64,000 bases of DNA from Candidatus Sneabacter namystus. GTDB lineage: Bacteria > Pseudomonadota > Alphaproteobacteria > Rickettsiales > Rickettsiaceae. A program made the position numbers and the translations under genes. The notes below the pieces were generated by a model. That model saw only the letters and a program-made list of their open reading frames with translations, did no database searches and was not told the DNA's origin. Where the stretch lies: the NCBI RefSeq assembly GCF_008189685.1, contig NZ_CP043312.1, positions 1 through 64,000 of the forward strand, written 5' to 3'. This document shows positions 9,144 to 18,600 of the stretch, one piece after another. The first letter of the stretch is position 1; every line of letters starts with the position of its first letter.

Positions 9144-11438
9144 ATGAGTAGAGATAGTTTTCCAAAGCAGGTAGACCATACATCTGAGGACGAAGCTACT
9201 ACCATAAGTGGCAGCCAAGGTAGCAGTAGAGCTAGGGTTAACATAAATTGGCCAGATAAACAAATAACAGATGAAATCCTCTCACAGCGACAGATACCAA
9301 CTAGTGCACAGCAACTCAATCTCACAGGTAATCTAATACAGGACGTTAGTTCTTACCATGCAAAGTTGCAACATTTAACAGGCCTGAATTTAAACAGCAA
9401 TAGAATATGTGATGTTACATCTATCACAGTACTTACAAAGTTAGCACTACTTGGTCTAAGCAATAATAGCATACGGAACATTGCCCCTCTTGAAAGTCTC
9501 ACAAATTTAACAGAGCTTAATCTCAACAATAATCACATAAGATCTGTTAAGCCTCTTGCACGTCTGACAAAGCTCAAGGTATTTAGTTTAACTCACAATA
9601 GTCAGATAGATACTAACGATCTTGCATGTTTGAAAAACTTTGAACAATTAGAGACGCTTAATATAAGTCACAATAGCATAAGTAATTTAGAACATATAAA
9701 ACATGTCAACAGCCTAACGGAGCTTGATTTATCAAATAATTGCATAGAAAATCTGAGTGGTTTAGAAAATTTGACAAATCTAAAAAAACTAAATCTAAGC
9801 TATAATAAAATAGGTTCGTGTAACCTTGCAAATATGCCAAATCTAGAAAATTTAAATCTAAGTTTGAATAAAGTAGTTACGTGTAATGTCGTAAACAATG
9901 CGCAGCTAAAAGAGATAAATCTAAGTCGTAATAAAATTAATGATATAAAATTTGGCAATACACATAATTCGCTAAAAAAACTAGATCTAAGCTATAATAA
10001 AATAGGTTCGTGTAACCTTGCAAATATGCCAAATCTAGAAAATTTAAATCTAAGTGTTAACAAAATATTGTCAATCGAGTTTATCAAACGTCTTAGTCTA
10101 AAAACAATAGATCTAGGTTATAACGCAATAGATTCATGTAAATTTTCAACTTCTTTGAATATAGAAGAGATAAATTTAAGCTGTAATAGAATTTCAAGTA
10201 TCAAATTTGAAAATCAGAGTTCAATAACAAAACTAAATTTTAGCAAAAACGTAATCAGATTGTGTAAATTTAAAAAGTTCTCGAAGCTGGAAGAACTTGA
10301 TCTAAGTCATAATCAAATATGGGAAGTGAAACTTGAAAACATGGGTGAGCTAGAAGCGCTTAATCTAAGTCATAATCGCATTACAGGACACTATATTGAC
10401 TGTGCTTTACCAAAGCTGAAAGTGATTTGTTTGGATGGTAATCAGGTTAAAACTGTTAATACACTACCATCTTCTGTAACAAATCTTAGTCTTAATAATA
10501 CAGGAATAACAAATATAACAGAAGTTGGATATTTTAATAATTTGACGCAGCTGAATTTAGGAAATAATAGACTAGGAAATGAAAGTCTATCATCAATTCA
10601 ACGGAACAGTACTATAGTAGATCTTGACCTAAGTAATACCAAGTTAGATTCTGTCGCATACCTTAGAGAGCTTACACAAATGAAGACTCTTATTTTAAGT
10701 GGTAACAGAATTGGTACTCTTAACCCGTCTTCTCTACCTTTTAAGACGCTAGAAACTCTCCATTTGGAATGTACTGAGACAATTAAATATGACAATTTGC
10801 AATATTTCACCAATCTAACAGATGTTAGTTTTAGCGGTAACAAAGAAATGCAACGGTTGTGTATTCCTGCAGAGTGGAAAAAGCTAAAAGTTCTTAGTCT
10901 AAACAATACTCATGAACAGGATGTCGGATCATTAAAAACGCAAAAAGGTATTACCAAGCTCTCGCTACAAAATACCAAGCTGTTGAATATAGGCGATTTA
11001 AGTGCATTTTCTTTGATAAAAGAACTTAATCTGCGCGGTACTCAAACGAGTGATATTAGCGCAATCTCACAACTTACTCAACTCACAGCACTAAATCTGG
11101 GTGATAATGGTATAACTGATACAACACCTCTTGCTGACCTTGTGCAACTAATAACACTGGATCTAAGGAGAGCACTGTTTGAAAATACTAAAGATTTTTC
11201 AAATCTTACTCAAATAACAGAGCTTAATTTAAAAAGGAATCCAAACTTAGAGAGCATCGAAGAGCTTCGTTATCTTACCAATCTGAAAGCACTTAATCTG
11301 AAGAAATGTACGAAAGTGCCCGATGACCTTGAACCTATTCAGTCTATCAGGCCTCTTTCACTGATTCACCCAAACTGTGATGCAATGTATTTAGTAGAGG
11401 ATGACATTGTTAAACAACAAATATGCGAAATTTTGTAG
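9144..11438 (+). CDS. Leucine-rich-repeat protein, 764 aa
   Basis: After a Ser-rich N-terminus (1-55) the protein is an almost continuous array of internalin-like LRR units of 20-23 residues (LTxLxxLxLSxNxIxxI), e.g. LTNLTELNLNNNHIRSVKPL. The array runs from about residue 55 to 735, then a short tail. LRR arrays form curved solenoids that bind proteins; in intracellular bacteria they are common in surface proteins and effectors. There is no signal peptide, LPxTG or membrane segment. Two near-identical 70-base blocks (LDLSYNKIGSCNLANMPNL appears twice, around 9785 and 9980) show internal duplication. It lacks the C-terminal module shared by the other LRR proteins of the window. Ligand unknown. 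The true start is uncertain because the same frame continues upstream through two stops. Confidence 0.8.
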   Translation: MSRDSFPKQVDHTSEDEATTISGSQGSSRARVNINWPDKQITDEILSQRQIPTSAQQLNLTGNLIQDVSSYHAKLQHLTGLNLNSNRICDVTSITVLTKLALLGLSNNSIRNIAPLESLTNLTELNLNNNHIRSVKPLARLTKLKVFSLTHNSQIDTNDLACLKNFEQLETLNISHNSISNLEHIKHVNSLTELDLSNNCIENLSGLENLTNLKKLNLSYNKIGSCNLANMPNLENLNLSLNKVVTCNVVNNAQLKEINLSRNKINDIKFGNTHNSLKKLDLSYNKIGSCNLANMPNLENLNLSVNKILSIEFIKRLSLKTIDLGYNAIDSCKFSTSLNIEEINLSCNRISSIKFENQSSITKLNFSKNVIRLCKFKKFSKLEELDLSHNQIWEVKLENMGELEALNLSHNRITGHYIDCALPKLKVICLDGNQVKTVNTLPSSVTNLSLNNTGITNITEVGYFNNLTQLNLGNNRLGNESLSSIQRNSTIVDLDLSNTKLDSVAYLRELTQMKTLILSGNRIGTLNPSSLPFKTLETLHLECTETIKYDNLQYFTNLTDVSFSGNKEMQRLCIPAEWKKLKVLSLNNTHEQDVGSLKTQKGITKLSLQNTKLLNIGDLSAFSLIKELNLRGTQTSDISAISQLTQLTALNLGDNGITDTTPLADLVQLITLDLRRALFENTKDFSNLTQITELNLKRNPNLESIEELRYLTNLKALNLKKCTKVPDDLEPIQSIRPLSLIHPNCDAMYLVEDDIVKQQICEIL

Positions 11439-12243
11439 AACAATAAAAACGTACTGCAAGCTGATATACTCTTCTCATGCTTTTGATAATATATGGAAGT
11501 GATGCTGCTGCATTGTGTTTATACGATCATGCATCGTAGTTCATTAATTCGTGACCAGAAATGGATGGCTCTGATACAGGATATTAAAAAATAACGCCTA
11601 ATTAAAATGCATCTAGATATTCCTTAAAACACCTTTTGTGCAACTATAATCTTATTATACGGCAATAAAATAAACGTCTTTACATCATATCATTGATCTT
11701 ACAAACATGCAGAAAAATGAGGCATATGCAATATGAAACATTCCTTCTAAAAGATACGTCTGCCAGATAAATATATGACATTCTTATGCCTTTAGCCCCC
11801 TAGAAAATAAGACAACTCTTACATAAAGTAGAAACAACAATATTTACCTTCTACCAAAATTTCTTTTTTTCTAAGTACCAAAACATACTAAAGAACAAAA
11901 TGGATAAACCTTTACTTTTTTATAAAACAAGCAAAAAAAACCGTTAAGAATATGAATCTCACTTACAACACATTATCAAGATACAGGCAATTGACTGAAG
12001 TGCAAAAAGCGATTTTAATAACCTATATAAGCAAAGATGAAGGAATGTGTGCTGAGAATAAAACGTCGTAAAAAAGTTGTTCTCAATATACATTGCTATA
12101 TATAACTTTTTCAGGAAATCAGCTAAGCAAAGGTCTCTCGTAAGTAAGTCTGCTACCTGACATTTGCGTCTCATCAAACAATTAATGTCAAGTAGCAGTT
12201 TTAAGCACGATGCATATAAAAAAACCTGTAGTTCTTAGAATGC
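11439..12243. other. Gene-free stretch
   Basis: About 800 AT-rich bases between the LRR gene and the convergent 12244 gene. A 72-codon minus-strand frame (11959-12177) has no recognisable features and is probably chance. No RNA gene or clear terminator was seen. Confidence 0.4.
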
Positions 12244-12900
12244 TCACCAATTGCTTCTTTTACCCCATTTATATGAGTCCCCATCATAAGGACGTTGGTG
12301 AGAATATTTTCTGTTCTTTCTATGAAAACTTCTACATTGGCACCAATGTAAGATCATACTTTCATTACGATTATAATTTGCCATCACAATCCAACGTAAA
12401 TGAGATATTAACTGCTTGATTGTCACGGAAAAATCTCCACTAGCAAAAGGATTGCATAATGTGTTATCGTCTGTATTTGGGTAAGCTAAGCTTCTTGGTA
12501 CTCGCAAAAGAGTACGTACACCATTGTTATCATAGAATACGCCAGCTGGACTACCGTCAAATAAGCCATTTACACCATACATTCTGAAATTTCTTATCAT
12601 GTTACGAGATATTTCGTTGTAACCACCTCCATACCAACTACGAAAGAAGGAATAATAATCTTGACCGTACGATCGTCCCATTATACTACTTGTTCCAGAT
12701 GGAGCATTACGTCTCCTTACAAATCCCACTCTATTTATATCACCTTCGTCTAAAGACAGAGCATCTGCTAAACCACCCCCCATCGCATATCCAGGAGGTC
12801 CGTAAAAGTATATTCTTTCGCCGGGTAGTAAATCTCTTCTAAAAACATCACCATCGTTTTCTCTGTATTGTCCATGTCCTCTTAGGTAAAAATCTGCCAT
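12244..12900 (-). CDS. Putative adhesin-like protein (Stv-type domain), 218 aa
   Basis: The N-terminus MADFYLRGHGQY, followed by a segment ERIYFYGPPG, and near the end ILHWCQCR, resembles the layout I associate with the putative adhesin Stv domain (RGHG near the start, an F-Y turn 25-30 residues later, a terminal HWxxCR). The middle is Gly/Tyr-rich (SWYGGGYNE). No signal peptide is visible. The last 30 residues after HWCQCR are basic and look like added sequence. The gene is isolated, with gene-free DNA on both sides. Family assignment is from memory of the pattern and moderate at best; function of such domains is not established. Confidence 0.5.
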   Translation of the reverse strand: MADFYLRGHGQYRENDGDVFRRDLLPGERIYFYGPPGYAMGGGLADALSLDEGDINRVGFVRRRNAPSGTSSIMGRSYGQDYYSFFRSWYGGGYNEISRNMIRNFRMYGVNGLFDGSPAGVFYDNNGVRTLLRVPRSLAYPNTDDNTLCNPFASGDFSVTIKQLISHLRWIVMANYNRNESMILHWCQCRSFHRKNRKYSHQRPYDGDSYKWGKRSNW

Positions 12901-13277
12901 AGTAAAAAATTATGTATCATTTAGTATTAACGTTGCACAGTGTTTCTATGCGACGTCTTTGTACAACACTTTTTGCAATTATACAACTAATAATAGCATT
13001 AATTTCATAACAACAATTAGAGGTTCGTGTCATGTATAATTGATGATAGAAATAGCTCATATTAAAGTAAGAAATGTGACAAACAACATAGACAAAATGT
13101 ATCCATACCTATATCCCATTTATATGCCAGTACAAAAGACTAAGATATGCATTTCTGGTTTGTGTAGCACCTGCCTTTCACAATTCGAACAAACAGGTTG
13201 AATACTCTCGATCCATACAACCTAAAAGTACCGTAAAAGCAAAACCTTTTATGGCATCCAATCGTCTTTATCTGTAC
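12901..13277. other. Gene-free stretch
   Basis: About 380 bases between the adhesin-like gene and tag, both on the minus strand. I see no open frame, RNA gene or strong terminator. It should contain the promoter of the 12244-12900 gene, but no convincing -35/-10 pair stands out. Confidence 0.35.
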
Positions 13278-13853
13278 TTATTGTTCCATTTTACTAGCCC
13301 TTTTAAAACAATAATCAACATGATCATCTATTAGTCCTATGGATTGCATATAAGAGTACGCTATTGTAGGACCGATAAAACTCATGCCCCTTTTGATTAA
13401 GTCTTTAGAAAGAGAATGGGATTCTCTGCTATTAGTTGGCACATCAGCAGCACAGGCATTACGGCGCACTATCTGCTTACCTTTCACGAAATTCCAAACA
13501 TAACTATAGAATGATCCAAATTCTTTTTGTATTTCCAAAAAGATCTTTGCATTTTTTCTGGCAGAAAAAATTTTGCGCCTATTCCTTATAATTCTTCCAG
13601 TACAAAGTAACTCCTCGAGTTCTTCATCGCTCATATTTGCCACATCAACTGGAACAAACTGCTTAAATAATTTTCTATACTCTCCTCTTCTATTTAATAT
13701 AGTTTGCCAACTTAATCCAGCCTGAGCTCCCTCTAATATAAGCATTTCAAACAATTTGTTCTCATCCATCACAGGTATTCCCCATTCATTGTCATGATAA
13801 CTAATAGAAATAGGACTGTTTACGTTTACCCAACTACACCTACGTAACGTCAT
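13278..13853 (-). CDS. tag: DNA-3-methyladenine glycosylase I
   Basis: Tag removes 3-methyladenine from alkylated DNA, starting base-excision repair. The 191-aa product carries the family signatures: RCSWVN near the N-terminus (zinc-ligand Cys), YHDNEWG (ligand His), LEGAQAGLSWQTIL containing the base-pocket Glu and Trp, FxSYVWNF, MSFIGPTIAYSYMQSIG, and the end motif DDHVDYCFKR with the remaining His and Cys zinc ligands. Length is standard. It lies 44 bases downstream of ogt on the same strand, so the two alkylation-repair enzymes are probably one transcript. Confidence 0.93.
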   Translation of the reverse strand: MTLRRCSWVNVNSPISISYHDNEWGIPVMDENKLFEMLILEGAQAGLSWQTILNRRGEYRKLFKQFVPVDVANMSDEELEELLCTGRIIRNRRKIFSARKNAKIFLEIQKEFGSFYSYVWNFVKGKQIVRRNACAADVPTNSRESHSLSKDLIKRGMSFIGPTIAYSYMQSIGLIDDHVDYCFKRASKMEQ

Positions 13854-13897
13854 AATAATTAAATGGAATCTGAGTGGTTCTACATAACAACATCAAT

Positions 13898-14443
13898 TTA
13901 CTTGTATTGCATATTTGTTCCATAATGGCTTTCCAGACGAAGCAGATCTTGTTTCAATGTCTCTCCAGCAGCATAACCTCCTATTCTGCCATCTGTTCTT
14001 TTTAACCTATGACATGGAACAAATATTATTATTGGATTACGGCCAACAGCGCTTGCAACCGATCTGACGGCAGCAACAACAGATACCTTTTTAGCGTATT
14101 CTTGATATGTCATAGTCATACCGTAAGGTATATCTGTCAAATGCTTCCAAACCTTAGTTTGTAAATAAGTAGCCACATCAGGAAATTCATATTCTAAATC
14201 AAAATTTTTTCGAACACCTGAAAAATATTCTTTTAGCTGTTTCCCAGCTTGTACAAAAATCTCTAATTCATCATTTCTCCGCCAACTACTACGAATCATT
14301 GGATAATATCTCTGATTTTTAATATATGCCCCTTTCAACTTATTTGAAGAATTCGCTGTTAGAATAATCTCAAATTTTGGAATTGTAATAACTCCATGTT
14401 GCATGCTTACTTGCGGGACAGTCATTTTGCTGTAGATCATCAC
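13898..14443 (-). CDS. ogt: Methylated-DNA--protein-cysteine methyltransferase
   Basis: This suicide enzyme transfers the alkyl group from O6-alkylguanine to its own cysteine. The 181-aa product has a variable N-terminal domain and the conserved C-terminal one: GMTMTYQEYAKKV (helix-turn-helix), AVRSVASAVGRNPIIIFVPCHR, where PCHR holds the acceptor Cys, then IGGYAAG and the final leucine-rich helix. Start taken at MMIYSKM; MTVPQ (seven residues in) is an alternative. It is upstream of tag, forming a repair pair. Symbol ogt is used by family; Ada C-domain-type naming is equally possible. Confidence 0.9.
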   Translation of the reverse strand: MMIYSKMTVPQVSMQHGVITIPKFEIILTANSSNKLKGAYIKNQRYYPMIRSSWRRNDELEIFVQAGKQLKEYFSGVRKNFDLEYEFPDVATYLQTKVWKHLTDIPYGMTMTYQEYAKKVSVVAAVRSVASAVGRNPIIIFVPCHRLKRTDGRIGGYAAGETLKQDLLRLESHYGTNMQYK

Positions 14444-14527
14444 TAACCCATCACTTTTTTTGATATAGCACCCTTTCTAAATCTCTTATCATGAGAGTAT
14501 CTGTCTCCACTTCCTATTTTTTGCTCA

Positions 14528-14758
14528 TTAAGACGATAAAACCAAGAGAAGTGGGCAAATCCTCAGTTTTTTCACAGTAACACAATCAAGATCCATATAA
14601 TTATAATAGCATATACGCAAATTTTTAACTACCGATGCAAAACACTCAGGATCCTTTAACTTGGCAGAACACTCGGCAAATAAAAAGACTATTTGCATAT
14701 GTGAATTGAGTTTATATTTGTAATTCTTAAGTTCTCTTACATATACTTTAGAAAGCAT
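14528..14758 (-). CDS. Small hypothetical protein, 76 aa (doubtful)
   Basis: A 76-codon frame upstream of ogt on the same strand (84 bases gap). It begins MLSKVYVRELKNYKYK and is rich in Cys, Leu and Lys. No domain is recognisable. It may be a chance frame or the remnant of a longer gene; listed because of its position and strand. Confidence 0.2.
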   Translation of the reverse strand: MLSKVYVRELKNYKYKLNSHMQIVFLFAECSAKLKDPECFASVVKNLRICYYNYMDLDCVTVKKLRICPLLLVLSS

Positions 14759-14873
14759 TTTCAGCTGACTATTGCCAACTACCCATATAGGCGCGCAACG
14801 TAAAGTAAACGATGTCCTCCATGCATTCTAGAACCCGATCCGATCATTACAGGCCCATTCCTACTATTGACTC

Positions 14874-15013
14874 TTGCAGAAAACATCAAAGAGCGATATT
14901 TCCCTGCAAAGTGCACAATTACGTTTAAACAACTATAAAGCCAGCAGCGTTACTCAGATATCTCAGAAAATAAAAGTTCAGTACCTCCAACAATCTTGAG
15001 CATATCGTCTTTA
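14874..15013 (-). pseudogene. 3' remnant of a ~500-aa-family gene plus its downstream flank
   Basis: This stretch matches 40936-41073, the 3' end and downstream flank of the intact minus-strand gene at 41016-42539, with only scattered differences. It encodes the terminal residues of that family (ELLFSEISE) and the shared flanking text GAGCGATATTTCCCTGCAAA. The homology stops soon after the codons for the last 20 or so residues. It is a fragment left by duplication followed by deletion, and it adjoins the 3' end of the LRR gene at 15128. Confidence 0.8.
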
Positions 15014-15127
15014 CACCTGACAAAGGGAGCGCTAACTCCCAAATGCCAGGGGCATTAACGTTTTAACGCTTGACCAGCTCCTCTAATCGAATGCCATTTT
15101 TGTGTACATAGCACCTTTAAAATACTT

Positions 15128-18085
15128 TTATTGCGATGCTGTATCTACTACTGCTTCAAGCTGATCTCCCATAGGACCTGCCGCATCTACATGATGCGCA
15201 GATTGAGAAGTCACAGACCCCGCTGCTGCGGCTGCACCTTCTTCTGCACGATCAACAAGGCCACCTGCTGCTGCATCTGCATGACGTGGAGATTGCCCTG
15301 CCGCATCTACATGATGTGCAGATTCAGGAGTCATACCCGCTGCTGCGGCTGCACCTTCCTCTTCGCGATCAACAAGGCCACCTGCTGCATCTGCATGACG
15401 TGGAGATTGCCCTGCCGCATCTACATGACGTGGAGATTGCCCTGCCGCATCTACATGATGTGCAGATTCAGGAGTCATACCTGCTGCTGCTGCATCTACA
15501 TGATGTGGAGCTTGCCCTGCCGCATCTACATGATGTGCAGATTCAGGAGCCATAGGCCTTGCTGCATCCATATCAACAGCAGTAGCTGTAGCACTTTCTT
15601 CTTGATCACCTGCTTCTGATCCTTTAGTAGCAACTACAAGTTGTTGTTCAAGACTTGCTTGTTGAACTGCCTCTCTTTCTTCTATGATTATAGGAAGCAA
15701 CTTACTCTTTATCTCGAGTTTTGGTAGCGCAGACCTAGGATATTCAATCAGGCATTGCTTTGCAATATCTAACATCTTTTGTTCATATTCCTTTAGCACT
15801 TCTTTCTCAGCTTCATCTCTCTCAATGAGAATTGCTTTCTCAGCTTCATCTCTCTCAATGAGAATTTTTCGTTTTTGCTCGATAAGAAACTTTGTTCTTC
15901 CTCTGTTTGCAAGAAGGAGCACTGTTGTAAACTTACATATGTCACGTGTTTGCATATAACCATACATGTGGGATGCTAGATCTTTTGGTAGCATAAGCAA
16001 ATGTAACGCTGGATCTTGTTGTAGCCCAAGCGAGCTACCGATCTCATTTTTGGAAAGCATGTTAAATCGTAATACTTCCTTCTTTACTTTGTTATATACA
16101 GGAAGGTGTGTTAAAGGAGAAAGGTCCTTTACGTCTATTGGATTTTCTATTAGATCAAGTTCTCTTAGCCGTGTAAGTCCACTTAGATCACTAACGTCTG
16201 TTATTTGATTATTGCGTAGATCAAGTTCTATTAGCCGTGTAAGTCCACTTAGATCACTAACGTCTGTTATTTGATTATTGCGTAGATCAAGTTCTATTAG
16301 CAATGTAAGTCCACTTATAGGACGGACATCTGTTATTTGATTATTGCGTAGATCAAGTTCCATTAGCCGTGTAAGTCCACTTATAGGACGGACATCTGTT
16401 ATTTGATTATTGCCTAGATGAAGACTTGTTAGATTTGGTGTGTCTTTAAAAACATCCATACTTTCTATTTTAGCCCTTGATAGATCAAGACTTCGGAGTC
16501 GGCCTAGGGCCTGAAAAGCACCTGTATCTAGGCCACCATTTATTGTGGCATCTAATAGCTTAAGCTTTTCGAGATTTGGTGTGTCTTTAAAAACATCCAT
16601 ACTTTCTATTTTAGCCCTTGATAGATCAAGACTTCGGAGTCGGCCTAGGGCCTGAAAAGCACCTGTAGCTATATTACCACCTATTGTGATATGTGATAGC
16701 GCGAGCTTGAGCGTTGGTTTATCTAGGCCACGGAATGCACCTGTATCTAGGCCACCATTTATTGTGGCATCTGATAGATCAAGACTTGTTAGATTTGGGA
16801 GATTTTGAAAAGCACCTGTAGCTATGCCTCCTTCTATTGTGGCATCTAATAGTTTAAGTTCTTTGAGATTTGGGAGATTTTGAAAAGCACCTGTAGCTAT
16901 ACCTCCTTCTATTGTGGCATCTAATAGTTTAAGTTCTTTGAGATTTGGGAGATTTTGAAAAGCACCTGTAGCTATACCTCCTTCTATTTTGGCATTTGAT
17001 AGGTCAAGCTTTGTGAGGTTTGGTGTGTCTTTAAAAACATCCATACTTTCTATTTTAGCCCTTGATAGATCAAGACTTCGGAGTCGGCCTAGGGCCTGAA
17101 AAGCACCTGTAGCTATATTACCACCTATTGTGATATGTGATAGCGCGAGCTTGAGCGTTGGTTTATCTAGGCCACGGAATGCACCTGTATCTAGGCCACC
17201 ATTTATTGTGGCATCTGATAGATCAAGACTTGTTAGATTTGGGAGATTTTGAAAAGCACCTGTATCTAGGCCACCATTTATTGTGGCATCTAATAGCTTA
17301 AGCTTTTCGAGATTTGGTGTGTCTTTAAAAACGTCCATACTTTCTATTTCGGAAGTTGATAGATTAAGCCCTGCGAGATTGACAAGGCCCTTAAAAGCAC
17401 CTTTACCTATACCACCCTCTATTTTGGCACGTGATAGATTAAGACTTGTTAGATTTGGTGTGTCTTTAAAAACATCCATACTTTTTATTTTGACACCTGC
17501 TAGATTAAGGCTTGTGAGGCTAGATAAATCCTCAAGATTACCTGGAGATATGTCTCCTTTTATTTCGACAGATGCTAATTTAAGCTCTGTGAGATTAGGT
17601 AAGCAACTAAAAACTCCTATATCTATACCACCCTCTATTTTGGCATATGACAGATCAAGACTTGTGAGGCTGACAAGGTCTCGAAAAGCATCTGACGCTA
17701 TCGTGGCATGTCTTAGATCAAGCTCTGTGAGACTAGATAAGTCTGCAAAAGTACGTGGAGTGATACAACCATTTATTGTTGTGGTACCTGCAAGATGAAG
17801 CTTTGTGAGCTTATCTAGGCCCCTAAAAGCACCTGGAGCTATGCCGCCTTCTATTGTGGCATATGACAGATCAAGACTTGTGAGGCTGACAAGGCCCTTA
17901 AAAGCACCTTTACCTATACCACCCTCTATTTTGGCACGTGATAGATTAAGACTTGTGAGGCTAGATAAGCCTGCAAAAGTACCTGGAGCTATGCCGCCTT
18001 CTATTATTGTGGCATAGTTTAGATTAAGACTTGTAATATCTGTTGGATATTGCTTACCCGCTATTGTAACTGTTTTTGGTGGCAT
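15128..18085 (-). CDS. LRR protein with C-terminal F-box-like module and HVDAA repeats, 985 aa
   Basis: The protein starts MPPKTVTIAGKQYPTDIT. Residues about 15-540 are LRR units of 23-26 residues with the form LTSLDLSYATIEGGIAPGAF, giving way to four 22-residue internalin-type units (LDLRNNQITDVRPISGLT). After LTHLPVYNKVKKEVLRF comes the segment MLPKDLASHMYGYMQTRDIC (about 698-717) continuing KFTTVLLLANRGR, which is shared with the proteins at 20514 and, more distantly, 27909, and has an F-box-like pattern. Then follow a charged coiled coil with a duplicated ILIERDEAEK and a tail of decapeptide-like repeats (SAHHVDAAGQ, SPRHVDAAGQ). No signal peptide is evident. LRR solenoids bind proteins; a host-directed role is inferred. 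Nearly the same gene occurs at 20514 and, with a different C-terminal middle, at 34290. Confidence 0.8.
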   Translation of the reverse strand: MPPKTVTIAGKQYPTDITSLNLNYATIIEGGIAPGTFAGLSSLTSLNLSRAKIEGGIGKGAFKGLVSLTSLDLSYATIEGGIAPGAFRGLDKLTKLHLAGTTTINGCITPRTFADLSSLTELDLRHATIASDAFRDLVSLTSLDLSYAKIEGGIDIGVFSCLPNLTELKLASVEIKGDISPGNLEDLSSLTSLNLAGVKIKSMDVFKDTPNLTSLNLSRAKIEGGIGKGAFKGLVNLAGLNLSTSEIESMDVFKDTPNLEKLKLLDATINGGLDTGAFQNLPNLTSLDLSDATINGGLDTGAFRGLDKPTLKLALSHITIGGNIATGAFQALGRLRSLDLSRAKIESMDVFKDTPNLTKLDLSNAKIEGGIATGAFQNLPNLKELKLLDATIEGGIATGAFQNLPNLKELKLLDATIEGGIATGAFQNLPNLTSLDLSDATINGGLDTGAFRGLDKPTLKLALSHITIGGNIATGAFQALGRLRSLDLSRAKIESMDVFKDTPNLEKLKLLDATINGGLDTGAFQALGRLRSLDLSRAKIESMDVFKDTPNLTSLHLGNNQITDVRPISGLTRLMELDLRNNQITDVRPISGLTLLIELDLRNNQITDVSDLSGLTRLIELDLRNNQITDVSDLSGLTRLRELDLIENPIDVKDLSPLTHLPVYNKVKKEVLRFNMLSKNEIGSSLGLQQDPALHLLMLPKDLASHMYGYMQTRDICKFTTVLLLANRGRTKFLIEQKRKILIERDEAEKAILIERDEAEKEVLKEYEQKMLDIAKQCLIEYPRSALPKLEIKSKLLPIIIEEREAVQQASLEQQLVVATKGSEAGDQEESATATAVDMDAARPMAPESAHHVDAAGQAPHHVDAAAAGMTPESAHHVDAAGQSPRHVDAAGQSPRHADAAGGLVDREEEGAAAAAGMTPESAHHVDAAGQSPRHADAAAGGLVDRAEEGAAAAAGSVTSQSAHHVDAAGPMGDQLEAVVDTASQ

Positions 18086-18190
18086 AATAATTAATATCTT
18101 ACTTAAAAAAGGATTATTTTATAAAAGTATTCTAAATAAAGCAAATTTTTTTTAACACACTCCCTGATTACCGGTTGCATAAGTAGTATA
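18086..18190. repeat. Repeated 5' flank of LRR genes (copy 1)
   Basis: About 100 bases preceding the LRR start, including TTAACACACTCCCTGAT and CGGTTGCATAAGTAGT, recur at 36378-36480 in the same orientation and at 20390-20513 inverted. The conserved edge sequence AGGGAGTGTGTTA might be the end of a former insertion sequence, but no transposase accompanies it. Confidence 0.7.
18116..18144 (-). promoter_or_regulatory. Putative promoter of the 15128-18085 LRR gene
   Basis: On the minus strand TTGCTT (18139-18144), a 17-base spacer and TAAAAT (18116-18121), 31 bases before the ATG. The same element is conserved at 36406-36434 upstream of the LRR gene at 34290. Confidence 0.5.
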
Positions 18191-18204
18191 TAATAATTCA
18201 TTTA

Positions 18205-18432
18205 TTTGACCTCTTTAAGGCCGCAAGTCGTGGATATGACTATACGGGATGGTTCCACTCTTTGAGGTTTCTGCCGGCAAGTGAAAAAGATACGTACAAG
18301 ATGTGTGTAAAAAGTGATTTCTTTAAAAATTGGATAATGGACAACTAAGAAAACGTGCTAGATGCACTAAAAGATAGCCTCAAGGAGAGATGCAGCATCA
18401 CGCTAGAGGATGACATCTGTTTGCTTAATTAG
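18205..18432 (+). pseudogene. Gene fragment, copy 1 (nonsense mutation)
   Basis: A frame reads LFKAASRGYDYTGWFHSLRF and continues through KDTYKMCVKSDFFKNWIMDN, an in-frame TAA (18346-18348), then ENVLDALKDSLKERCSITLE and a final stop at 18430. The part from about 18286 recurs at 29774-29926, where the TAA is a Tyr codon but a single-base insertion breaks the frame instead. The two copies therefore died by different lesions. The parent family is not recognised. Confidence 0.6.
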
Positions 18433-18499
18433 TTAAAAGATGGTTGATTCCACTCATAAAAAGAGATAGCCTCAAGACAGATAACTGTAAGAAATAGAT

Positions 18500-18595
18500 A
18501 TGGAAAACACTCACAGTTCAGGCAAGGGCTCTGGCATTGTTGGGGGGAGTATAGACTCTCTTGATCAGAGGAAAATCAATTCCCTTTTATTCTAA
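18500..18595 (+). CDS. 31-codon upstream ORF before MFS transporter (copy 1)
   Basis: ATG at 18500, stop TAA at 18593, five bases before the transporter ATG. It encodes MENTHSSGKGSGIVGG and so on to NSLLF. A copy with one amino-acid change (Leu to Ser) precedes the second MFS gene at 29993-30088, while the DNA just upstream of both is decayed. The frame differs from the transporter's. It could be a leader peptide or translational-coupling ORF, or part of a larger duplicated block conserved only by recent origin. Confidence 0.4.
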   Translation: MENTHSSGKGSGIVGGSIDSLDQRKINSLLF

Positions 18596-18600
18596 GCAAT

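Noticed and set aside
11959-12177. 72-codon minus-strand frame
   Set aside because: No domain, no ribosome-binding site and isolated; likely chance in AT-rich DNA.
15165-15560. CRISPR-like repeats
   Set aside because: Periodicity lies within one reading frame and encodes protein repeats; units are about 30 bases with no unique spacers.
15286-15619. Plus-strand frames with repeated HLHDVEIALP-like units
   Set aside because: They are antisense to the HVDAA repeats of the minus-strand LRR gene; the repeat of the opposite strand causes the periodicity.
17283-18017. Plus-strand frames with repeated PARLTRPLKAP
   Set aside because: Antisense shadow of the LRR units of the 15128-18085 gene.
18150-18170. 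Complete insertion sequence at the AGGGAGTGTGTTA edge
   Set aside because: No transposase gene or matching inverted terminal repeat was found at a suitable distance; only a repeated flank can be claimed.
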